In this document: one piece after another, positions 34,802-45,516 of the stretch | Position numbering within the stretch: position 1 is the first letter of the stretch | Layout: each line of letters begins with the position of its first letter | Source: Hypoxylon rubiginosum | Lineage: Eukaryota; Ascomycota; Sordariomycetes; Xylariales; Hypoxylaceae | DNA: 64,000 nt | Reading direction: 5' to 3' | NCBI GenBank assembly: GCA_902806565.1 | Contig: CADCXA010000030.1 | Location: forward strand, 124,001-188,000 | Notes under the pieces: generated by a model | Database searches by the model: none | Seen by the model: the letters and a program-made list of their open reading frames with translations, nothing else | Told to the model about the DNA's origin: nothing | Position numbers and translations under genes: made by a program

Positions 34802-35674
34802 TTACCTTTGGCGTATAATTTTCTTGGTTTCTCGAACCCAGACAACCGTCTTTTTGGGTGAGATGGCGTGGGCAAGTTTCCGCTTCGCTTTCTGCAGCTT
34901 CCGCTCCACCCGTGCGCCGAGACTGCGGAGCATGGCGAGCGTCGAAGTACCGCAGACTTCGTTCTCGACTTTTTCGATGCTATCGTTTCTGGGAGCATCT
35001 TCGACTGCTAATATATCAGAAGTGCTTTGAATAGCGCATTCGGGATCAACTTCCATTGGAGCGTCCTCTTCAGGAGTATCAACCGTAGCGGAATATTCAG
35101 GAGGATCGTCTTTTGGTTTCTCTACCTGTATTACGAAGGAGGCCTTAGACGGAGGATTCGTGGTGTCGGATGGTGAGTATGGGGGGAGAATTTCCGGGGT
35201 ATAGAGCGGAAGGTACTCGCCGTCGAACTCAGCTTCGTCGACGACGACTTCAAAATCCAGATCTTCTTCGGTGATATAAGTGTGTGGCGCATCTTCGAGA
35301 TAACTTTCTTGGTCTACCAAGACATCCGCCTCAGACGCGCTTGAGGCCTCATTAGTGTTCGGTCTCTCACTAACAGGTCTCTCTACGTTAAACAATTCCG
35401 CCTCCATTGCGTCGAGCTCTTCATCTGTGTAAAGTGTTAAAGTGCTAGGGAGCTCCACGTTTTTGGTACCGGGAATGGGCTCTCCGAAATTTGCTGCTAT
35501 CATGTAGGAGCAAAAGGCATCAACATTCTCCCAGTAAGACCGATTGACTATTTCTTCGGCCTCTCTGGGAGTGATGACATATTGGTACCTTGAGAAAGCA
35601 TAGTTGATTATGGGATTTCGCCTATCAAGGTCACCGCCTATAGGGCTTTGGAAGGGAGCTATAACTGCGGCCAT
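34802..35674 (-). CDS. Unknown protein with PPxY motif and basic C-terminus
   Basis: An intronless frame of 290 residues from ATG 35674. The first about 90 residues look folded (INYAFSRYQYVITPREAEEIVNRSYWENVDAF). The middle is acidic and Pro-rich with a PPEY motif at 191-194, which fits the PPxY signal bound by WW domains of NEDD4/Rsp5-type ubiquitin ligases, plus similar LPLYTP and PPYSP sites. The last about 40 residues are strongly basic (ARVERKLQKAKRKLAHAI), possibly DNA-, RNA- or membrane-binding. I do not recognise a family. Coding statistics and length favour a real gene over a chance frame. Confidence 0.65.
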   Translation of the reverse strand: MAAVIAPFQSPIGGDLDRRNPIINYAFSRYQYVITPREAEEIVNRSYWENVDAFCSYMIAANFGEPIPGTKNVELPSTLTLYTDEELDAMEAELFNVERPVSERPNTNEASSASEADVLVDQESYLEDAPHTYITEEDLDFEVVVDEAEFDGEYLPLYTPEILPPYSPSDTTNPPSKASFVIQVEKPKDDPPEYSATVDTPEEDAPMEVDPECAIQSTSDILAVEDAPRNDSIEKVENEVCGTSTLAMLRSLGARVERKLQKAKRKLAHAISPKKTVVWVRETKKIIRQR

Positions 35675-36258
35675 TATGTTATGGTATGGTAAGGTGGCAA
35701 GATTCTCAGTAAGGCTACGAATAGAAGTCGGCCTGCTTCAGGGAGTTGGGGTGTGGGATATCTAGAGGTATGGACCGCAGGGATATTGGTACGTTCTTAT
35801 CTTTTCATCACTCGAGTAGGTTGGCATCACCTGAAAGGCATACTCTTTGGTGGGAGGTAGTATTTTATACCATAAAGAACATAAGTTTATTGTTCTCCAC
35901 CACCCATACTATTGGGCTTTATCTATGATGTTCGTGTTATTGGTGGATATTGAAGTGTTTGTTTGGTGAACAGAGTACCTGTCTCCTTTATTCCGATCAG
36001 CATAGAGTACCTCAGGGAATATTGGCTTTTCTACATAGAAATCTGTTCGAAAATGTTACTACGCGTTTAACCTCAACAATATCGTGATTATTGTTATAAC
36101 TGACCTATATTAACTGCACCAACTTGGGAAAAGTTGATTTGGACGAATTTGCATTCATGATCCAGATTTCAAATATCCCCTACACAATCTCAAGATTATT
36201 AATTATTAATACTAGAAGATCTTGCTTTACGTCACTTAAACCCAAAACATAATACACA
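35675..36258. promoter_or_regulatory. Divergent promoter region of two unknown genes
   Basis: About 580 bp between the start codons of two unknown genes pointing away from each other. No frame or known element is recognised. Confidence 0.5.
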
Positions 36259-36735
36259 ATGGCGTTTGCCCCGAATAAGCCACCTAAACGCTCAAGAAGA
36301 CTTCCGCGAGAGATAGAAGACGAGCTTAAAGTTGGGTTTTTTGATAGCGGAGATAGTTCCGACGCGGTCATGCCGCAGCTAATTATAGGAAACGGAGAGT
36401 CGTGCTGCCATGGAGTTTACTACCAGAAGCCAGATGGGCCTGAATTTGCTTTCCACCACGCGAAAGGGGCATATAACACGACGTGCGGGTGTCTCCTCGA
36501 GTGCAAACCGGACGACGAAACCCTTCAGCTTCCAGCTGAGCTGGAGCTCCATCGACTGAAACTTATGTTTCGGGGCCCTTACAAGATGGAGCCCAAGTTT
36601 GCGGCGATGGTAGTTATGAAGTTATTTCTAGGCATGGAGGTTCCCGAGCAGCTACGAATCCAGCCACGGGAAACGGCCGAAAATGCTGAGCCAGAACAGC
36701 AGGGAGAGCAAAAGACAACGGAAAGTTCTGAGTAA
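36259..36735 (+). CDS. Unknown 158-residue protein
   Basis: Single exon, ATG 36259 to TAA. A basic start (PPKRSRRLPRE) is followed by a compact centre with four Cys and several His (ESCCHGVYYQ, FAFHHAKG, TTCGCLLEC), which could bind zinc but does not fit a pattern I know. The tail is Gln/Glu-rich and disordered. No signal peptide or membrane segment is present. The Cys/His content and an uninterrupted frame support a real, possibly lineage-specific gene. Confidence 0.55.
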   Translation: MAFAPNKPPKRSRRLPREIEDELKVGFFDSGDSSDAVMPQLIIGNGESCCHGVYYQKPDGPEFAFHHAKGAYNTTCGCLLECKPDDETLQLPAELELHRLKLMFRGPYKMEPKFAAMVVMKLFLGMEVPEQLRIQPRETAENAEPEQQGEQKTTESSE

Positions 36736-37284
36736 GGGAGTTCAAAAAGGCTCCATGATGGGAAAGGGTTAGAATAAAATAGTGTAATAATTTCTAATTT
36801 CTACCAGGACAGATACCCAGGTAGGCCTTCGGGCTGAATATAAAATTGGCATAATTCAGAAATCGTATGAGAGGCATAGGTAGGCATTTTAAATTACCAG
36901 GTAGTAAATCAGTCGGAGTGTAATACTCATCTATTTATGTCTCATGGCCCAATGCCCGAGAGAAATCTTTGCAATTACGTGCATCTCTTTGTCTCATGAC
37001 CTATTGTCCGAGAAATATCTTCGCAATTATACAAAATGGTTAACAGCGGCGCGGGCGTCTCTGCTAACTAAAATCCCGGTTCTCACGCGCCACACAGACC
37101 GGCCTTGGCGGTTGATTACTGTACCTGTTGCTCCGTTTTGGCCTCGGCGTTAAAACCCACTCCATAGCCTCCAAAGCAAGATGTGTTTACGTATGCGGGT
37201 TCGCTATGGGCTCCGCGGAATATAATCACTGTCCTGGTCATGGTCACCGAGCCGTCGGTTGCCTTTCTCCTCTACTGCCTGGAA
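36736..37284. other. Convergent intergenic region
   Basis: About 550 bp between two genes facing each other. A direct near-repeat of about 50 bp links 36936-36977 and 36988-37029 (both include TCTCATG...CCGAGAAAT.TCTT.GCAATTA). Nothing else is seen. Confidence 0.5.
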
Positions 37285-38365
37285 TCATTCCTCGTCTTGG
37301 ACACCAAGTTCCTCTGGCGGTGACCGGGCCTTCTGACGCTTCTGTACTCCTAAGAGACCAACGTCGTCTAACTCCCGCTTCTGCTTCGTTTTCTGCTTGA
37401 TTGCCTCTCCTTTCCGCACCATATTATATAACTGAGAGAAAGAGATGGTAACCCCCCCTGGAATACCGTCGATTCCAGGACAGTCATACTGGTTTCCGGA
37501 ATCCTTCAGCCCGATATGGAGGATTCGCTCCCCATTAACCAGGCTGCCATTAGCTGCTCGGAAGATACTATCCTCCGTTTGAGCCTCTTCGAGTATGGTT
37601 GTCCCATCTGCTTCAATACGTCTTGGCCGCCATGTCATGACCTTTGCTTCCATCCCTTTGGTTTTCCGGTACTCCAGATCAATTCCAATAACAAGCTGGA
37701 TTAGCCCGTTGGATCCTAGAATGTAGTCTTCTGCCAGGAATGGCAGATCTTTTCGTTTCTGCGAGTAAGAAACTTCGAGGACAACGCCAAGCTCTGTTGA
37801 GTCCTCATGCGCGAATGATCCGTCTAGGACATGACGTTCTTGTTCTTCACCGACAGCCTTAGGGCTGCCCCTTGGTATTATCCACCGGGCGAAGTCAGCG
37901 GCGACCTGGTCGTTGCTTTGTTTAATAATAAAAAGCTGCTCCAGGATCTGTGTCTTGAATTGCTCAACAACGCATTCGTGTAGATCATCCGCCATTCGTA
38001 GGACAAACCGCTTGAGCTGAGGGAAGTAGTCGTACCTAGTTAAACCAGGTAAGCCAATGTTAGACAACCAATGAGCAAACAAGATACTTAAAACCATAAA
38101 GGTCATCGTCCACCTCGATACGTGCTTCCAGACTATTGAATTCGTCAATGCTAAGACTGATGCACCACCACTCCTCCTTCTCCTCCTTCTCCTCCGCCTC
38201 TTGTAGCCGGCCACGCCGACGGTTGCGAAGCTCGGCGATAATTTTGTCGACACCAGAGGTTGGTAATGCCCCAGACGGGGTCGGGGAATCAGGAGATGTC
38301 GTCTTTGGAGGAGTCGGCGGGGAGAGACAACTGATCGAGCCGGGTGACCACTCTCTTGTCGTCAT
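37285..38365 (-). CDS. Unknown fungal protein, 342 residues
   Basis: Exons 38365-38088 and 38035-37285 with a 52-bp intron; the junction gives DLYGFK-YDYFPQLKRFVLRM. The N-terminus is Pro/Ser-rich, then a helical acidic-basic segment (RNRRRGRLQEAEEKEEKEE) precedes a folded core (FARWIIPRGSPKAVG, VVLEVSYSQKRKDLPFLAEDYILGSNGLIQLVIGIDLEY). The core pattern of EVSYSQ followed by IGIDLEY recalls fungal proteins with a restriction-endonuclease-like core that sit beside repeats, but I cannot confirm this. The C-terminus holds bipartite basic clusters (KQKTKQKRE, KRQKARS) typical of nuclear import. No catalytic assignment is made. Confidence 0.65.
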
Positions 38366-38826
38366 CGTCAGCCAAGTAGATGTAAAATCAGATGGATAAT
38401 GTAGGGGCAGAGCCTCTGTGAGAAGTAAAAGAAGGCTTTTACTTGCGATGGGTTAAATAAGTGCTGTGAAAACCGGGGCAGGCAGGTTAACAAACAGCGT
38501 GGTAACGACAATAAAAAAGGGGGGAGAATTTGGTTTAACGTTCTCATGGTCCACCCTACTTAGCGCTTCGGTGCGGAATAAATTAAAAAACAGAAAGGTT
38601 TTAACTTAAGTAAAGTTCAAACTCTCATTATACGTATAATGTACGTATTATACGCATTATATAAATATAATATATACCTAATATAATGACAGCCCATTCT
38701 ACATTCTACAGGTCGCATATAGCATAAGGGATGCCATTTTCAGATCCCAAAAGCTTCCAGTCCTAAAGGCGTCCATGTCTATGTTATGTAGGCATCATTT
38801 ACATGCAATACAGTTGTGAGGATCAT
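38366..38826. other. AT-rich intergenic region with 16-bp palindrome
   Basis: About 460 bp between the promoter of the unknown gene and the 3' end of the reverse-transcriptase-like gene. CATTATACGTATAATG at 38626-38641 is a perfect palindrome followed by related TACG/TATA words up to about 38690. It could act as a transcription end signal or be simple AT-rich sequence. Confidence 0.5.
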
Positions 38827-41718
38827 CTAACCCTGCCATTTAACCCTCTTGTCTCTAAAGATGCTCACCATCCCCATGGGCAGTAAGCCAGGCTCGACAA
38901 TGTTCATGCCCCCAAATCGATCAATGACTTCTGGCCCGTAGAGTTCCGCAATCCACTTCCAATAGGGTTCCATCTGCCTCCAGTTTCCGGTGATTCCTCT
39001 CAGAGTTACCGATTGCAGCTGCGAGAGTGCGTTGATCCCATTCATCACCATCGCACTCCCTTCTTTAACACCTTCTTCCTCGGGTATACGAAGGAGCTCT
39101 TTGTACACGTCATAGAGCTCATTGCCGAAGCCATAGCTTAGATCTTCACGATAAAGGACGTATTCGCCGAAGCTCATGAACTTGTCCCAATCTGATGTGG
39201 CTTCGGGTCGCCCCGTAGAGAAACCATGCTGTACCGAGCCTCTCTCGAATGCCATCTTCCGAGTATTGTACGACTCTTTCTCCGCCTCGAAGAAGCTGTC
39301 TACCGCCTTGGATGGATCTTGTAGTACCGTTTTGTGGACTTGCAAGATGGATATGAAGGGGCTCTTGAGGTCAAGACCGCCAAGCTCTACAGGGAAGAAG
39401 AGGTAGGCATCCGGAATGTTCGAGATTCCAAACCGTTCTTGCATTAGGTTCTTGAGATAATCGACGATGTTCGTCGCAGATTCCTGGGTTCCACTGCTCG
39501 AAGCCAAAGAAGATGTGGGCGAAAAGACCTCACGTTGAATCCGCTCATGAGTCTTGAGCATTTGTGTAACGTGGTCCTGTCCGAAACAATTGGCAGCTTG
39601 TCCGAAGTTAGACGTGAAGAAGGTTGCTACGTAGGTATTCCACGCCTGGACGAAGGAGATGATGCTTTTGCGCTTGTCCCGGAGTTGCTTGCGTAGGTCG
39701 ACAATATGTTTCTCAACCATCTCTTGATCAATCTCGAACTTGCCTGTCTGTGCGGAGAGCTTAAGAAATCCCCAGCGGATGCCGCCCTGCGGAAGAGACC
39801 CGTCAACCGCAAGCGAGACGCTAGGATCCTGTGAGATTCGCATAGTACCCGTCTTCGAAGAGTTAATGCAGGTCCCAGTAGCATTCACAAATTCAGTCAC
39901 TGATTTCCATGCAGTCACCGCGGTGGAGTGGTTTCGCGACCAGAACCAGAAGTCATCTTGGACTCGGAAGAGCGTAGACCCATCCGTGGATTGGTTCACA
40001 GCAAAGTCGAGACAGAACAGAATCGACTCGCCAAATACTTCACTGAGAACGTGCGATGCAGGAGTGCCCCGGGTGCGATTACGTGAAGGCGTCGAGGGGT
40101 CGTCATCGAGGAATTTGAGAGGTGCTCTAAGAAATTTCTTAAAGAAGTTGAGCCACACGGGCGAGACTCCGAGGAACGACAACACTCCGAGGATAGTTTC
40201 GTGGGGTAGCAGAGTATTCCACCTCTCAAACGTGGAATGGAAAGCAGTCATCTCGCCGTGTAACTTGGTGTTGATAGCGATCTCAGTTGACAAGAGGCGT
40301 AACAGTCGTTGTTTCGACTGCATTGGTCGTTTCTCGTCGGGATCATCGTCATCTGAATCATGATTTTTCATGATCCCCGGAGTCGCCTGAATCATTCTTC
40401 GCGCCGCCGGCATGGGCGGCGGCGGCGGCCGGGAGGTGCGGCCGAAAAGCGAGTGATGTGACTGTTGGCTGGTATGAGCTACTAAAGTTGCGCTATCCGC
40501 TACATGTTGAGCTTCTTCCTCGCCGTCGGCCGCCTCGTTTCGTTGTACCTCGGAATCCATCAGGTGAGCCATGAAATAGTGTTGACGGTAAAGCTTTTCC
40601 CTAAGCGCTTGGACAGATAGACGCTGACCTTCCGCACCTAGATAGTAGCGGCGTCGTTGTGCATCGATCTTGGGTATTTGTTTCTGGCAAGACTTCCAGG
40701 TTCCTACTGTGTCTCGAAATTCCTTCAAGGCTCGCTTGAAGAAAACAGACCACTTGACGCCGATATACTGCAAGAAGATTGCCTGAAGAAGATCTTCGTG
40801 CATGAGGACGTTATACACGCCGCTAATTTGTCGCCGTTGTTCTACGGAAACATCTGATCCCCAGGACCAAGACTCCAGTGACGAGATCCTCATGTTCAAA
40901 ACATCGGCAACCTCGCTCAGGATGATGGGGTTGTTTTTGAAGTCCTTTAGCACCTCACGCTTCTCCTCAGTGAGTAGACCGGACGCAAGCAGACCCTCTG
41001 CAGTCCATTTCAATCTCGTCGAGTTAAATTGGTTCGCCGCCAGCATTTCGCTCTCGAACTTGGCGACCTTGTCCCGAAACTCCTTGAGAGCCTTCAGCTG
41101 AGGGGATGCATCGATGTCTCGTGTGCCGAACAGAGTGTTCAAATATTTTTGAAGGTCATCTTCGTTGATGTTGGCTGATCCGAAAACCGTGTCCTCCCAC
41201 TCTCGGCGAGCATCTAGTTTCATGGTGTTGGCAACATCCTCGAAGCCCTCCATCATTGCTGTATCGACATCTGTACTTCCGCTTGCCTTTTCGGTAGAAA
41301 GCCATTCTGTGACAAGTTGGGCGTAGAGCGATGCATATTGGTACTTCAGTGATTGCGTATCGAGATGGAGCAGCAAGGACTCTTCCCAGGTTTGCATCAT
41401 CTTGGTGGACAAAGACGGATCATATTTAGCCTGGGCTAAGAAGCAATCGAGATTCTTCAATTCGAGTTCCAGCGCCGGATTTCTAGACTGAGTGGCATTA
41501 TGGGCACTTTCGTGCTTGCCGGGCTTTAGTGTGTAGCAGGCCTTAACACCTTCGCTCAAGGTGTAAAGACGCTGAGTAGGGTCTCGCTCATTCTCTAGCA
41601 GAGAGAGGATGTTGGACTTGGCGGCCTCAAAGTCCGACCGACGTTTCGATAACTCCTCTAGCTTAGTGTTGGTAATGCCTTGGAGTGTCTCGGAAAAGAC
41701 ACTGCCATTGGACGACAT
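38827..41718 (-). CDS. rvt: Reverse-transcriptase-related cellular protein, rvt type
   Basis: An intronless frame of 963 residues from ATG 41718 (MSSNGSVF). There is no gag, protease, RNase H or endonuclease part and no terminal repeat nearby. The N-terminal half is helical (about 10-45 coiled-coil-like, QSLKYQYASLYAQLVTEWLS at about 122-141). The RT palm signatures are ordered: a motif A-like block LPHETILGVLSFLG (about 504-517), TRGTPASHVLSEVFGE as motif B-like (about 549-564), FRVQDDFWFWS with the DD pair at about 588-589 (motif C), INSSKTG (about 618-624, motif D) and WGFLKL (about 649-654, motif E). This is the layout of the single-copy rvt genes of fungi and other organisms, RT-related genes that are not transposons. 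At the place where I expect the motif A Asp, the sequence reads HSTFERWN, without Asp. Cellular role in the family is unsettled. Confidence 0.7.
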   Translation of the reverse strand: MSSNGSVFSETLQGITNTKLEELSKRRSDFEAAKSNILSLLENERDPTQRLYTLSEGVKACYTLKPGKHESAHNATQSRNPALELELKNLDCFLAQAKYDPSLSTKMMQTWEESLLLHLDTQSLKYQYASLYAQLVTEWLSTEKASGSTDVDTAMMEGFEDVANTMKLDARREWEDTVFGSANINEDDLQKYLNTLFGTRDIDASPQLKALKEFRDKVAKFESEMLAANQFNSTRLKWTAEGLLASGLLTEEKREVLKDFKNNPIILSEVADVLNMRISSLESWSWGSDVSVEQRRQISGVYNVLMHEDLLQAIFLQYIGVKWSVFFKRALKEFRDTVGTWKSCQKQIPKIDAQRRRYYLGAEGQRLSVQALREKLYRQHYFMAHLMDSEVQRNEAADGEEEAQHVADSATLVAHTSQQSHHSLFGRTSRPPPPPMPAARRMIQATPGIMKNHDSDDDDPDEKRPMQSKQRLLRLLSTEIAINTKLHGEMTAFHSTFERWNTLLPHETILGVLSFLGVSPVWLNFFKKFLRAPLKFLDDDPSTPSRNRTRGTPASHVLSEVFGESILFCLDFAVNQSTDGSTLFRVQDDFWFWSRNHSTAVTAWKSVTEFVNATGTCINSSKTGTMRISQDPSVSLAVDGSLPQGGIRWGFLKLSAQTGKFEIDQEMVEKHIVDLRKQLRDKRKSIISFVQAWNTYVATFFTSNFGQAANCFGQDHVTQMLKTHERIQREVFSPTSSLASSSGTQESATNIVDYLKNLMQERFGISNIPDAYLFFPVELGGLDLKSPFISILQVHKTVLQDPSKAVDSFFEAEKESYNTRKMAFERGSVQHGFSTGRPEATSDWDKFMSFGEYVLYREDLSYGFGNELYDVYKELLRIPEEEGVKEGSAMVMNGINALSQLQSVTLRGITGNWRQMEPYWKWIAELYGPEVIDRFGGMNIVEPGLLPMGMVSIFRDKRVKWQG

Positions 41719-43175
41719 CTTGGAAGGTTGAGGCAATGGTAGACAATGTGGAATGGTACTCTATTATAGTCAATGACTTAGGAAGAGAAAGTTGGATGTT
41801 TTTTTTTGGGATTGGAAATGTTGGGATGGGTTGTGATTCTGTAGGCAGATATTTATGAAACGTCGAAGCTCAGCTGCTGCCTATTATGCTTGGCCACTGA
41901 GCTAACAGTCTGCCTTAGGTGCCTAAGGTTGATTTTATTGTGATTGGCGCGTGAGTACCTGCCTAGAACGCCACCGACTAGGGAGCTCACACCTTAACGA
42001 AAGCATTCACTTCAGCGGTTTGGTGGTTTGCGTTTTATGCACATTTGTGAGCAAACGGGGAATTACCTACGCAATTGCTAGATGATCCCTCTTAGATAAA
42101 CATTGCTATAATAGTCCCCTCCGACTCAACTTAACGCTCGTAATTGCAATCATAACGTTCATCGTTTAGGGCGGAATGCTGCAGTCTATAGACATAGTAA
42201 AATACATGTTTAAGATTAAGATATCTCTTGATGGACATAAGGCTAAAAAGATGGAATCACCCAAACAAGAAGTTGCTCATGCCTGCGTAATGTGATATAT
42301 ATACCGAAGATATATTGGCAACGCTCCAAAGTGGTTAGGAGCAAATGCTTGATAAATACCGGTCTGATGAAGTGGACGTTTGCAAAGGCAGAATATATTC
42401 GTTCTCCGGTGGATGACAAGCCATTGCCATCATTGAGCAAGCGCTGTCAAACAGTAGAGCCAAAATTTCACCGTGGATCACGTTTGGGTTGCCACAAAGG
42501 TCGGAGCTGAGAGTATAGAAGTCTATATGGATAGGATATTCCCCTTGCGCTGGCATATTCAAGATGGAAGATGACTGCCTACCTATATAGGTGGTTACTC
42601 CACTGTACGTCTTATATGGGAAATGGCACTTACTCATCTGAATCCGGTCCAGAAATAGTACTAGACTCGGCAATCAAACGAAAATAGTGCAGAAATGACC
42701 ATCTTAACATGCTACTACGCTTTAGAATTTGCTTGATATAAGAATTTCAACCGGCTGTTAGAATATTGGGAAGAGCTTGTGTAAGTCCCTAACACGCAAT
42801 GTCATATCTCGTAGTCCGCTTCGTCTTATGTACATATAATATCCTATCGCGGCATATCAGTCATCGACTCTGTTTGGGGATTTAGAACAACGTCGTAATG
42901 GACGTGGATCTGTCCTGGGGTGCTAATCTTGAGCTATTTTGACCTAGGCTATTCCTCTGCGCAAAGCAAAGCGACCAATAGAATGTCAAAAAATAGCCGG
43001 CATGTAAGCAGTAGGTAGTTTGTCGAACTCTAGATGGCAGGTGGGTATCATCGTTTATCTTCCTATGTATCTACCTCGTACTCTTTTCTTTATCCCTAAG
43101 CTCTCATCAATTTCATTTCTCATTCCAACATTGACTGCTTTTAATTCGAATCTAAGGTGAGGTATTAAAAAATTT
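41719..43175. promoter_or_regulatory. Divergent intergenic region of the rvt-like and P450 genes
   Basis: About 1.46 kb between start codons pointing apart. No gene-like frame; a 112-codon minus-strand frame at 42335-42673 has no family features. TTAGGTGCCTAAGG near 41918-41931 is another imperfect palindrome of the CCTAGG type. Confidence 0.5.
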
Positions 43176-44767
43176 ATGGCGTCCCTATTTACATTTCTGC
43201 CCATCATTTTATTGGTGTTGATTTGCCTACGGCTCCTCGCCAACTGGAGGAAGCTAAGCAAAGCCCCGGGGCCAACGTTCGCTGGCTGCTCTGATCTTTG
43301 GCGGGCTTATCAGCAGTGCAAAGGGAGGCTGAGAGAAAAGATTTTGGACTTACATGCGCAGCATGGCCCAATTGTCCGGTACGGTGTAAAAAGCATTAGC
43401 ATCAGCGATCCAGAGATCATCGCTATTGTCTATGGAAGCCGAGCGGGATTTGTCACGGTAAGGACAACTGCGGGATACCTACCTACCTAGGTACCTACTG
43501 CATAACCTCACGTTCTAATCATTGATGTGTGTAGGCGGATTCATATAAGGTTCTAGTTGGAATCCAGAATGGTAAGGAGGTGCCCAGCCTGGTAAGCACC
43601 GCAGACGAGACTCGTCACGGTGCTTTACGTCGGTCGGTCGCCAATGCTTTCACGCCCACTGCCGTGCTAGACTACGAGAAATGGATCGACGCGACGATCG
43701 AGGAGCTTCTTATAACTGTCAGCAAGAAGAAGACCTTTGACCTTTCGTCTATGACTCTCTGGTACACTATGGATGCAGCTGGGCGATTTGCGTTTGGCGA
43801 GCCCCTTGGGTGCCTTCAGGTTGAGGGCGATGTGGGTGACTCGATACAGTTGGTTCGTGATCGCTTCAACCATTGGGGCTGGTGGTCCTCACTGCCACAG
43901 CTCGAGAAGTTGCTGTATCGCAATCCCATTTCCATTCGCCAATCGCGAACTCCTTCTCGCATGGCTGCAAAGGCCTTGGCGAAGCTCAAGGAGAGAACCG
44001 GCGAGTCGAAGGACAATACTGGCTACACAGATCTTCTTCAAAGATTTCTAGAAGCCAGTAAAGATCACCCTCAGCTCGACACTCCAGGGATAATAGGGAT
44101 GCTTATGTCTACTATATCAGGGGCAGGTGACACAACAGCGTCAACTGTGGTAGCGGTGATCTTCAATTTAATGAAGAACCCGGAGTCATTGAAAAAGCTG
44201 GAAGATGAACTTTTGCAGGCCAATCTGCCGGCAATTCCCGAATTCGCCCAGGTGAGTAAGTTGCCGTACCTCAACGCCGTCGTCAAAGAAGGTATGCGGC
44301 TCTTCACCGTTTCAACGTGGCCGATGGAAAGACTGGTTCCTGCTGGAGGGGTCACGATTGCAGGCATGTTCTTTCCCGAGGGTACGACCGTGGGCTGTCT
44401 GCCATTAGCGGTGCATCATAATTCCAAGGTCTTCGGCGAAGATGCCCATATTTATCGTCCCGAGCGGTGGCTCACTTCTGACCGTGAGCAGCTGAGGCAA
44501 ATGGAAGCTGCTCACATGGGCTTTAGTCGTGGACGCCGGAATTGCATGGGCCAAAATATCGCTGTGCTGCAGATGAAGAAGGTTATTCCGGCGCTTCTAA
44601 TGAAGTTCAAGGTAGGTTTGTCAAAGTCTTGTTCTATCCTGCCTCTTAGATGCTGATGAATGATGCAGCTAAGCCTCTCTGACCCCGAGGCGTCACTTGA
44701 GGCGGACTACTCCCCTGCCGTGGCATATTTAAAACCGCTATACGTCACGTCGCAGCCTAAGCGTTAA
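43176..44767 (+). CDS. Cytochrome P450 monooxygenase, pisatin-demethylase-like
   Basis: Exons 43176-43457, 43535-44611 and 44669-44767 (introns 77 and 57 bp) encode 485 residues. The N-terminal membrane anchor is FLPIILLVLICLRLLA (about 6-21), then the Pro-rich hinge APGPTF. The I-helix AGDTT is at about 291-295, the ExxR pair at about 346-349 (KEGMR), and the haem loop FSRGRRNCMG has the Cys ligand at about 431. The N-terminal stretch (AGFVT-ADSYKVLVG, VSTADETRHGALRRSVANAF) resembles pisatin-demethylase-like P450s, which act on aromatic secondary metabolites. It is an ER-bound enzyme that needs a P450 reductase. It is followed in the same direction by a nitrilase and a glutathione transferase, suggesting a small metabolic or detoxification cluster. 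The first intron carries TACCTAGGTA. Confidence 0.92.
43484..43493. repeat. TACCTAGGTA palindrome within the P450 first intron
   Basis: Exact copy of the dispersed element, embedded in ACCTACCTAGGTACCTAC, in intron 43458-43534; the only copy that lies within a gene. Confidence 0.6.
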
Positions 44768-45516
44768 CTGAAGGGGCACGTATCCTATTGGATGGGAAAA
44801 TGGCGGCGGTCCCCTAAGCCCATGATTTCATGCATGTCTCATGCCTAGCTTCTAGATACTTCTTGCACATTATAAGGCTGGGAGTTGGAATAGCACTTTC
44901 TGCAGCCGACAGCACATAGCTGTGCCATATACTTCGTCCTGTTCGTCTTAAGAGAATGTAATGTAACACCAACATTACAATCACTTCCGTCTATACAAGA
45001 CTAGGAGCCAATAGTTAAGGTTATAGTAGCCGTGAGCTGCATCTGCTGTAATGCGGCTGTGTTGTGTCACACCGGCAGCGAAGTGCCTTACACATCGTGA
45101 CTTAGCGTAGCATCCCGACTTTTTGATCAGACCATTTCTATTTCCCTATATATTGTTCGAATCCTTCTAGTAAATAGTCCTATATTAACCGGTCAGCGTA
45201 GTTCCCGTAATAATGACGAGTCCCAATGATAGCCGCACTGAATATGCAGTGTCATCTGAGTATACTTAGAAGTACCTTGTACTATACCGACCCCAACTTC
45301 CAAGACCACCCAAGATACATGTCACTATTACGCAGCCCATCATGCAAATGCCGATACCCCGCTACTGTCGGTTACACATATACGTCTTGTTATCACTGTG
45401 TTAACATCAGGTAACAGTCATCATCCTACAAGATTGGTTGGGACGACACAAGCCACGATGCGCGACTAAACGACTATCTTAACCGACAGAACAAGACGAT
45501 AATAAAAAATTAAAAG
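44768..45516. other. Intergenic between P450 and nitrilase genes
   Basis: About 750 bp, probably the P450 3' flank and nitrilase promoter. Only a 62-codon frame (45226-45414), not supported. Confidence 0.5.

Noticed and set aside
38827..41718. Reading the RT-like gene as a retrotransposon
   Set aside because: No gag-like or endonuclease domain, no terminal repeats or poly-A tract, and a single intact frame in ordinary gene space; a cellular gene fits better.
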